A stretch of DNA of 64,000 bases from Vicinamibacterales bacterium (lineage in GTDB: Bacteria; Acidobacteriota; Vicinamibacteria; Vicinamibacterales; Fen-181). Under the pieces are notes generated by a model that was not told the DNA's origin, ran no database searches, and was given only the letters and a program-made list of their open reading frames with translations. Made by a program: the position numbers and the translations under genes. The stretch lies in NCBI GenBank assembly GCA_036504215.1, contig DASXVO010000070.1, positions 1 through 64,000 of the forward strand, written 5' to 3'. Below, in pieces: positions 57,348 through 64,000 of this stretch (within the stretch, counting starts at the first letter, position 1; every line of letters begins with the position of its first letter).

Positions 57348-60173
57348 ATGGTGCGCTCTCTGCGTCCGGTCATCCTGCTCGTCGCCGCCCTTCTGTCCGC
57401 CGGTCTGGCCCGTGCCCAGGTGCAGACCGGCAGCATCCTGGTCAGGGTCGTAGACCAACAGGGTTCCGTCATTCCAGGGGTCACGGTCACCATCAGCAGC
57501 CCGGCGCTGGTCCGAGGCCAGATGGTGGGCACGACGGACGCGGGTGGAGTCTATCGGTTCCCCTCACTCGAGCCTGGGACGTACAGCGCGAAACTGGAGT
57601 TGCAGGGCTTCCAGTCGGTCGTCCGCGCGGACATCACCGTCAGCGTCGGCCAGACGGCGCCAATCGACCTCGCGCTGAGCGTCGCCAAGATGGCGGAGAC
57701 GGTCAACGTCACGGGCGACGCGCCGGTGGTCGACACCACGAGCGCGAACGTCAGCGTCACGCTGAGCCAGCAACTCCTCGCGAGCACGCCCGGCGGGCGC
57801 GATATCTGGTCGCTGGTGGAGTACAAGGTGCCGGGCCTCGTCTCGAGCCGGCCCGACGTGGGCGGGACGCAGGGCGGGCTCCAGGGCGCGATGGTGGCGC
57901 GGGGCACGTCGAACGCGCAGAACTCGCAGTTCCTGAACGGCATCAACGTCGGCGACCCCGCGGCGATCGGGTTCTCCGGCTACTACTACGACTACGACGC
58001 GTTCCAGGAGGTGCAGGTGTCGACCGGCGCTCACGACATCTCGGTGCCGGGATCGGGCGTGTTCGTGAACATGACGACGAAGACCGGGAGCGATCGCTGG
58101 AGCGGCAAGACGTCGTACTACTGGGAGGGCAGCACGACGCAGGGCCGGAACGTGGACAGCGGATTGCTGTCCCAGGGGTTCAAGCCGGACACCAACAAGG
58201 TGGATCTCGTCTCGGACCTCAGCCTGCAGGTGGGCGGCCCGCTCGCGAAGAACGTGCGCCTCTTCACGAGCTTCCGCGACTGGCGGGTCCACGTCAACGT
58301 GCCGGCCGCCTACTCGGGGTCGGTACTCGACTCGACCAACATGGATTCCGCGCTCGTCAACGCCACCTGGCAGGTCAGCAACGCGAACCGGCTGACCGGG
58401 TTCTACAGCCGCCAGTACTACAAGAAGCCGAACCGGTTCCTGGCCTCCTCGGCGCTCTACACGGGCGAGTCGAACTCGAACGAGGACGACGTGTTCGACA
58501 TCGTGCAGGTGCTCTGGAACTCGGTGATCACCAACACGTTCTTCATGGACACCCGGGTCAGCTACAACAAGATCTTCTTCCCGCTGTACTACAACGGCAA
58601 GGACCAGGCGCTGACCGACTTGTCCACGGGGATCCTGCTCCGCAACGAGGCCTCGGAGCAGATCTACAACCGGAAGCGCCTGCAGGCCAGCGCGACGTTC
58701 AACAAGTACCTCGATCACGCGATCGGCGGGCGCCACGAGATCCGCTTCGGGGTGGACTACGCGCACATGCCGACCGGCACCGACGTGCACCGCTGGGACG
58801 ACGTCGCGTTGACCTACCGCAGCGCGTCGAACCAGTCGGTGGCCGTGACGTTCTACAACACGCCGGTGCAGTCGCTGGCGACGGTCGACGTCCTGTCGTT
58901 GTTCCTGCAAGACAGCTATTCGCTCAAGCGCCTCACCCTGACGGGCGGTCTGCGCTACGAGCGGGTCGAGTCGTACCTGCCGGCGCAGGGCAGTCCGCCG
59001 AGCAAGTGGTTCCCGGATATCCAGCGCACGTTCGGCGAGGTGCGAAACGCCCCGTTGTGGAACACGGCCGGCCCACGCCTGGCGGCGATCTACGATGTCG
59101 ACGGGGGCAAGACGGCCCTCAAGTTCTCCGCGGGCCGCTACTACTACATCATCGCCTCGGGCTTCGCCAACTCCATCAATCCGAACTTCAGCGTGAGCAA
59201 GCAGTATGCGTGGACCGACAAGAACGGCGATCTGCGCTACCAGCCGGGGGAGGAGACCGGGGTGCCGGTGTCCGCCGGCGGGCTGACGACGAAGTTCGAC
59301 CCGAACCTGAAGCGGCCGTACACGAACGAGGTGACGGCTGGCGTTGACCGGGAGTTGATACCGAACCTGAGGCTGAGCGCGGTCTTCACCTGGCGGTCCG
59401 AGCGCTATCAAACGGCGAACCTGAACACGGCGGCGCCGCTCAACACCTGGGTGCTGGTGACGCGGGCCGACCCGGGGCCGGACGGCCTCACGGGCACCGC
59501 AGACGACGGCACGTACCGCTACTTCGATCGCACGCTGGCGGGGAGCCTCACGACGATCACCAACGACCCCACCGCCAGTCAGACCTACAAGGGGCTGGAG
59601 ATCACCGCGACCAAGCGCCTCTCGAACCGCTGGCAGATGCTCGCCGGGTACACCTACTCGCGCGCAGAGTTCACGGGTCTGTCGGTCGGCACAAGCCCAA
59701 ACGCCTTCCTCAACACCGAAGGCCCGATCTTCAACGACCGGCCACACCAGTTCAAGCTGACCGGCAGCTACATCCTGCCGTGGTACGACATCTACCTCGG
59801 TGCAAACTACCGCTTCCAGAACGGGCCGCCCATCAATCGCCAGATCAGCGCGCCGCTGTCGTTCGGCGGCGGCAGCGCCACGATCAACGTCGAGCCTCAG
59901 GGGGCCAGGCGGGTGCCCTCCCTGCAGACGCTGGATCTTCGCGTGGCGAAGACGATCAAGCTTGGCGGGGGACGGAGCCTGGAACTGGATCTCGACGTGT
60001 CGAACCTGACCAACGCGAACACCGCGTGGGAGATGCGATCCCTCACCGGGCGGCTGAGCGTGCGCCAGGCCGGGGACCCCAGCGGCGCGGTCAACAACAT
60101 CCAGCAGTTCCTGTCGCCGTCCCAGATACTCGGCCCGCGGATCGCCCGGTTCGGAGGGGCGTTCCGCTTCTAG
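57348..60173 (+). CDS. TonB-dependent receptor with N-terminal carboxypeptidase-regulatory domain
   Basis: This 941-residue outer-membrane protein has a signal peptide (RPVILLVAALLSAGLARAQV). A carboxypeptidase-regulatory-like domain follows at about 27-110 (GSILVRVVDQQGSVIPGVTV, GVYRFPSLEPGTYSAKLELQGF). A plug domain comes next (TPGGRDIWSLVEYKVPGLV, FLNGINVGD), then a 22-strand-type barrel that ends GPRIARFGGAFRF with a terminal Phe as barrel proteins do. It probably imports oligopeptides, glycans or other large nutrients with TonB energy, but no substrate can be read. AGGAGG lies six bases before ATG 57348. It is followed by a secreted amidase and an S9 peptidase, which may act on imported or surface substrates. 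Confidence 0.92.
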   Translation: MVRSLRPVILLVAALLSAGLARAQVQTGSILVRVVDQQGSVIPGVTVTISSPALVRGQMVGTTDAGGVYRFPSLEPGTYSAKLELQGFQSVVRADITVSVGQTAPIDLALSVAKMAETVNVTGDAPVVDTTSANVSVTLSQQLLASTPGGRDIWSLVEYKVPGLVSSRPDVGGTQGGLQGAMVARGTSNAQNSQFLNGINVGDPAAIGFSGYYYDYDAFQEVQVSTGAHDISVPGSGVFVNMTTKTGSDRWSGKTSYYWEGSTTQGRNVDSGLLSQGFKPDTNKVDLVSDLSLQVGGPLAKNVRLFTSFRDWRVHVNVPAAYSGSVLDSTNMDSALVNATWQVSNANRLTGFYSRQYYKKPNRFLASSALYTGESNSNEDDVFDIVQVLWNSVITNTFFMDTRVSYNKIFFPLYYNGKDQALTDLSTGILLRNEASEQIYNRKRLQASATFNKYLDHAIGGRHEIRFGVDYAHMPTGTDVHRWDDVALTYRSASNQSVAVTFYNTPVQSLATVDVLSLFLQDSYSLKRLTLTGGLRYERVESYLPAQGSPPSKWFPDIQRTFGEVRNAPLWNTAGPRLAAIYDVDGGKTALKFSAGRYYYIIASGFANSINPNFSVSKQYAWTDKNGDLRYQPGEETGVPVSAGGLTTKFDPNLKRPYTNEVTAGVDRELIPNLRLSAVFTWRSERYQTANLNTAAPLNTWVLVTRADPGPDGLTGTADDGTYRYFDRTLAGSLTTITNDPTASQTYKGLEITATKRLSNRWQMLAGYTYSRAEFTGLSVGTSPNAFLNTEGPIFNDRPHQFKLTGSYILPWYDIYLGANYRFQNGPPINRQISAPLSFGGGSATINVEPQGARRVPSLQTLDLRVAKTIKLGGGRSLELDLDVSNLTNANTAWEMRSLTGRLSVRQAGDPSGAVNNIQQFLSPSQILGPRIARFGGAFRF

Positions 60174-60261
60174 ACGTCGTGAACGGCCGAAGCCGCCTGG
60201 GGAACGAGGTGTCCAACACCACTGCGTCCAAATGTCAGTCGGAACACTACAATAGCTGGCG

Positions 60262-62007
60262 ATGAACCGACTCTTTGTCTCCTCGATCTGTCTGGCCACC
60301 GGCTGCGCGGTGGCCGTGTTGTCGGCGCAAGTGAAGAGATCGGCTGTACCGCCGGTGCCGCCATTCACGATCGTCGAAGCCACGATTCCGGAGATGCGTG
60401 CCGCGATGGAGCAGGGACGCGTCACCTCGAAGGAACTCGTGCGTCAGTGTCTCCTCCGGATCGCCACCTACGACAAGCGTCTCAACGCCGTCATGACGGT
60501 CAACCCCAAAGCGCTGGACGAGGCCGAGGCGCGCGACATCGAGCGCGCCCAGAAGCGGATCCGCGGACCGCTTCACGGGATTCCCGTGGCGCTCAAGGAC
60601 AACATCCACACCATCGACATGCCGACCACCGGAGGGGCGCTGGCCTTCGCGGGCCTGGTTCCGCCGTACGAGGCTACGATCACCACGAACCTTCGCGATG
60701 CTGGCGCCATCATCATCGCGAAGACGGTCATGACCGAGCTGGCGAACTGGGTGGCGACCGGCATGCCCGGCAACTACAGCGCGCTCGGCGGCTACGGCAT
60801 GAATCCCTACGACCCGCGGCGCGACCCGCGCGAGGCCACGGGCGACGGCCGGCCGGTCCTGCAGACAGGCGGGTCGAGCTCGGGTATCGGAACCGCGGCA
60901 AGCTTCTGGGCGGCCAACGTCGGGACGGAAACCTCCGGATCGATCCTCAGCCCGTCGAATGCCAGCATGCTCGTCGGGATCAAGCCCACGGTCGGTCGCA
61001 TCAGCCGCTACGGCGTGATCCCGATCACGGCGGACCAGGACACGGCAGGGCCGATGGCGCGCACGGTGACCGACGCGGCCATCATGCTCGGCGTGCTGGA
61101 GAGGGCAACCCCGGACCCGAACGACGCCGCCACGAGGAAGTGCGCCCCGCCCCCGGGCCGTGACTACACGCGCTTCCTCAACGCCGAGGGGCTGAAGGGC
61201 GCCCGAATCGGTATCCCGCGGGCCTCGTTCTACCAACCGACGACGCCGCCCGGGGCGACGCAGCCGCGCGGCGGGCTGAATGCCGACCAGGCAAAGGTCA
61301 TGGCAGAGGCCATCGGCGTCCTGAAGCAGCAGGGTGCGGTGATTGTCGATCCCGCGGACATCCCGAGCGTGATGGCCGCCGACGTGAAGAACAACTTCCT
61401 TCTGTGGTCCACCTGCAGCGGACTCGACAACGCGAAGGGCAAGGACGCGGACTGCTCGGTGGTGTTCAAGTACGGCATGAAGCGCGACTTCAACGCGTGG
61501 CTGGCGTCGCTCGGGCCGGCGGCGCCGGTGAAGACGCTCACCGACCTCCGCCTGTGGAACGTGGCGCACCAGCGCGCCGGCGCGATCAAATACGGCCAGG
61601 CGCTTCTCGACGTCTCGGACGAGATGGACGTGCGCGCGGACAGGACGCGATACGAGGCCGATCGCGAGAAGGACATCCGCCTGAGCGCCACGGAAGGCAT
61701 CGACGCGGTGATGAAGCAGCACACCCTCGACGCCCTGCTGTTCCCCTCGTCGAGCGGGGCGGCGATCGCGGCGAAGCCGGGCTACCCGACGATCATCGTG
61801 CCGTTCTCCACGGTGCCAAACGTGCCGTTCGGTGGCGGCCCCGGCGGCGGAGGAGCGGCGTCCGCGTTTCCCGCGGGGTTCGACCCGAAGCCGGCGCCTT
61901 ACGGGGTGAGCTTCACGGGCACGGCGTGCAGCGAGCCGAAGCTGATCGAGATCGCCTACGCGTTCGAGCAGGCGACGAAGCGGCGCGTGCCGCCGAAGCT
62001 GCAGTAG
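60262..62007 (+). CDS. Exported amidase-signature enzyme
   Basis: This 581-residue amidase hydrolyses an amide bond of unknown substrate. The N-terminus (MNRLFVSSICLATGCAVAVLSAQ) looks like a signal peptide, so it is probably periplasmic. The Ser-cisSer-Lys triad is intact: K112 in HGIPVALKDN, the cis-Ser in GGSSSGIG (about 206) and the nucleophile S227 in GTETSGSILSP. A Gly-rich insert near FGGGPGGGG is unusual. GatA-type tRNA amidotransferases are cytoplasmic and work with GatB and GatC, which are absent here, so this is a stand-alone amidase. It lies 88 bases after the receptor gene. Confidence 0.9.
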   Translation: MNRLFVSSICLATGCAVAVLSAQVKRSAVPPVPPFTIVEATIPEMRAAMEQGRVTSKELVRQCLLRIATYDKRLNAVMTVNPKALDEAEARDIERAQKRIRGPLHGIPVALKDNIHTIDMPTTGGALAFAGLVPPYEATITTNLRDAGAIIIAKTVMTELANWVATGMPGNYSALGGYGMNPYDPRRDPREATGDGRPVLQTGGSSSGIGTAASFWAANVGTETSGSILSPSNASMLVGIKPTVGRISRYGVIPITADQDTAGPMARTVTDAAIMLGVLERATPDPNDAATRKCAPPPGRDYTRFLNAEGLKGARIGIPRASFYQPTTPPGATQPRGGLNADQAKVMAEAIGVLKQQGAVIVDPADIPSVMAADVKNNFLLWSTCSGLDNAKGKDADCSVVFKYGMKRDFNAWLASLGPAAPVKTLTDLRLWNVAHQRAGAIKYGQALLDVSDEMDVRADRTRYEADREKDIRLSATEGIDAVMKQHTLDALLFPSSSGAAIAAKPGYPTIIVPFSTVPNVPFGGGPGGGGAASAFPAGFDPKPAPYGVSFTGTACSEPKLIEIAYAFEQATKRRVPPKLQ

Positions 62008-62034
62008 AGGGGATCCCCTGATTGAGGTGTCACG

Positions 62035-64000
62035 ATGATGCGCCGTTGCCTCGCTGGAACCCTGCTGGGGTTCGTGGCCATCCTAGCCTCGTCGCTCGCG
62101 ATTCGCGCCCAGGGCGGCGCGCCGCGGCCCGGACACCGGGTCGCGGCACCGGCCCGTCTCACCATTGAGGCCCTTCTCGACATCAGGCACCCGTCCAACC
62201 CGATCTGGTCGCGCGACAGCCGGTGGATCGCGTTCATGTGGGAACGGGCCGGCGTCAGCAACCTGTATGTCGTGGCTGCCGACGGCTCGGCGAAGCCGGT
62301 CGCGCTGACGACTGACGGCGGGCCCGTCGTCGGCCCGTTCTGGACCGCCGACAGCAAGGCGATCGGCTTCATGCGCGGCGGGTCGCTGATGCGGGTGTCG
62401 ACTGACGGCCGCCAGCCGCCCACGCCGTTCTGGGCGGAGGCGCCCGGTCGTGGACTCGCCGTCTCGAGAGACGCCACGCAGGTCGCCTATCTCGTCGACT
62501 GGAGCGGCGGAGGCGCGGGGCGAGGCGGTCGCGCGAGCGGCGGCCAGGGCGTGCCGGGGGCGGGCGGCCCCACGGTCATCCATATCCGTTCACTCGTGGA
62601 CGGGAGCGACCGGGTCGTCGCGAGCGTCGAGGGAACCGTCGGCGGCGTCACGTGGACCGGCGACGGCGAGCACCTGACCTTCACGGTGGGCGGCGGCGGA
62701 CAGACAATCCGCCACGAGCAGACGCCTGCCTACTCCGGATCGAAGATCATCTACTCCGCGACGGAGAACGCACCCGGTCCGCCCGGCCGGACCTTCATCG
62801 TCTCCGCATCCGGCGGCGAGCCTCTGGCCTACAGTGCCGGAGTCGGCGGGCCTGGGGGTCGGGGCGGCGCGAATCGCTGGATCGACGCGACTCACTTCGT
62901 CATCGATCGCACGGTGGAGTTCAAGAGGCGGGAGATTTCCATCGGCGACACCGCGGGCGGCGAGCCAAGGCTCGTCCATCAGCAGGTGAAGGAGACGTTC
63001 TGGAGCATGACCGGCGGCGCGCAAGGCGGCGCGCAGGCGTCGCCAGACGGCAGGTGGCTCTCGTTCCTGAGCGACCGCGACGGGTGGGACCACCTCTTCG
63101 TGATGCCCGCCACAGGCGGTGAAGCGGTCCAGGTCACCAAGGGCCGGTACGAGGCCTGGAGGCCCTCGTGGTCGCCCGATGGGACGCGCATCGCGTTCGA
63201 CTCGAACGAGGGAGCGAATCCCGGGTCGCGCCATCTGTCGGTCGCGGCCATCGGCGGCGATCCCGCTCGATTCAAGGTGACCGTCGTGACGAGCGGTCGC
63301 GGAACCGACACCGCGGCGCAGTGGTCCCCGAACGGCCGGATGCTCGTCTATCAGCACACGGATCCGCAGAACTCGGCGGACCTGTGGGTCGTCGACGTCG
63401 CGACTCCCGGATCGAGGCCGCGGCGGCTCACCGATTCGATGCCCCCGGCGATCGATCGTGCCGCGCTCGTCGAACCGCAGCTCGTGCACTACACAGGCGC
63501 CGACGGGCAATCGGTACCGGCCTACCTGTTCGTACCCAGAGGCCTCGACCGCTCCCGCAAGCATCCGGCCATCGTCTGGCTCCACGGCGACGGCGTGAAC
63601 CAGAACTACGACGGCTGGCACATCGAGCGCAATTACGCCGTCTACTACAGCTTCCACCAGTTCCTGCTGCAACGGGGTTTCGTGGTTCTCGCGCCGGACT
63701 ATCGCGGCAGCATCGGCTATGGGTCGGCGTGGCGCGAAGGCGTCTACATGGATGTTGGGGGCAAGGACTTCAGGGACGCCGCGATGAGCGCGGACTTCCT
63801 GAAGACGCTGCCGTACGTCGATACCTCCCGCGTTGGCGTGTGGGGCCTCAGCTACGGCGGGTTCTTCACGTTGCTCGCTGTGACGGAGAGGCCGACGACG
63901 TTCCGCGCGGCGGTGGACGTGGCCGGCGTCGCCGACTATGCGATGTACTACGAAGATCCGTATCACGGAGGCTGGACGGTCAGCCGGATCGGCACACCGG
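62035..64000 (+). CDS. S9-family prolyl oligopeptidase-like peptidase, N-terminal part
   Basis: The frame is open from ATG 62035 to the window edge (655 codons). The signal peptide reads LLGFVAILASSLAIRAQ. An N-terminal beta-propeller (HPSNPIWSRDSRWIAFMWER, then WTADSKAIGFMRGG) leads into an alpha/beta-hydrolase domain from about residue 490. The nucleophile is S606 in WGLSYGGFF, the G-x-S-x-G-G elbow of S9 peptidases. The Asp and His of the triad lie beyond the window. GAGGTGT lies just upstream of the start. It starts 27 bases after the amidase gene, so both may be co-transcribed. Periplasmic peptide degradation is the likely role. Confidence 0.92.
   Translation, partial: MMRRCLAGTLLGFVAILASSLAIRAQGGAPRPGHRVAAPARLTIEALLDIRHPSNPIWSRDSRWIAFMWERAGVSNLYVVAADGSAKPVALTTDGGPVVGPFWTADSKAIGFMRGGSLMRVSTDGRQPPTPFWAEAPGRGLAVSRDATQVAYLVDWSGGGAGRGGRASGGQGVPGAGGPTVIHIRSLVDGSDRVVASVEGTVGGVTWTGDGEHLTFTVGGGGQTIRHEQTPAYSGSKIIYSATENAPGPPGRTFIVSASGGEPLAYSAGVGGPGGRGGANRWIDATHFVIDRTVEFKRREISIGDTAGGEPRLVHQQVKETFWSMTGGAQGGAQASPDGRWLSFLSDRDGWDHLFVMPATGGEAVQVTKGRYEAWRPSWSPDGTRIAFDSNEGANPGSRHLSVAAIGGDPARFKVTVVTSGRGTDTAAQWSPNGRMLVYQHTDPQNSADLWVVDVATPGSRPRRLTDSMPPAIDRAALVEPQLVHYTGADGQSVPAYLFVPRGLDRSRKHPAIVWLHGDGVNQNYDGWHIERNYAVYYSFHQFLLQRGFVVLAPDYRGSIGYGSAWREGVYMDVGGKDFRDAAMSADFLKTLPYVDTSRVGVWGLSYGGFFTLLAVTERPTTFRAAVDVAGVADYAMYYEDPYHGGWTVSRIGTP

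Noticed and set aside
57564-60425. Long minus-strand frame opposite the TonB-dependent receptor
   Set aside because: Composition is typical of an antisense shadow (Arg, Val, Asp rich), and the plus strand has a full receptor with signal peptide and ribosome site.

Overview
This window is GC-rich DNA from a diderm bacterium, most likely an Acidobacteriota member of the Vicinamibacteria (subdivision 6) type. That assignment is inferred from the gene mix: an exosortase (XrtA)-type exopolysaccharide locus, a TonB-dependent receptor with an N-terminal carboxypeptidase-regulatory domain, a long MacB-like permease without its own ATPase, secreted amidase and S9 peptidase genes, and repeat-rich secreted proteins. 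No rRNA or taxonomic marker is present to prove it.

Layout. 1-14607 is an exopolysaccharide (EPS) region. It starts with the N-terminus of an O-antigen-ligase-type membrane protein (minus strand, cut by the window), an intact IS4-family element and a GT4 glycosyltransferase. A tight minus-strand operon follows, read from 11147 down to 2997: export protein, outer-membrane barrel, chain-length determinant, AAA ATPase, tyrosine autokinase, polyprenyl sugar transferase and polysaccharide deacetylase. Upstream of it are a sigma-54 activator, two PilZ proteins and a protein with a dead GGDEF-like domain, so the locus looks c-di-GMP-linked. 14915-20115 holds a PafA-like phosphatase, an alkyltransferase and an ECF sigma / anti-sigma / DUF4097 set. 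20427-28986 is a cell-shape cluster on the minus strand: a GAF-GGDEF diguanylate cyclase, mreB, mreC, mreD, PBP2, rodA and RNase G. 29234-31834 is an AT-richer mobile insertion with an IS1-type transposase and a DUF433/PIN-like toxin-antitoxin pair. 31924-37517 has a PpiD-like foldase, SppA and an MFS transporter.

37866-49493 encodes a giant 3875-residue secreted protein made of about 36 tandem beta-sandwich-like repeats, followed by a BACON-repeat protein, a response regulator and a VanZ-like protein. A tRNA-Leu(CAG) at 52662 begins a scarred accessory segment running to a tRNA-Leu-like 3' fragment at 57187. It holds a truncated IS1595 transposase, an MntA/HepT toxin-antitoxin pair, a LuxR fragment, an ABC permease and a second, truncated hepT. 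The right end has a TonB-dependent receptor, a secreted amidase and an S9 peptidase cut by the window edge.

The most unusual items are (1) a dispersed palindromic element in two inverted copies (20174-20372 and 35953-36296) sharing a core of about 140 bp, (2) the giant repeat protein with a cysteine pair in nearly every repeat, and (3) two mobile-looking segments bounded by inverted repeats or a tRNA fragment that carry toxin-antitoxin genes.
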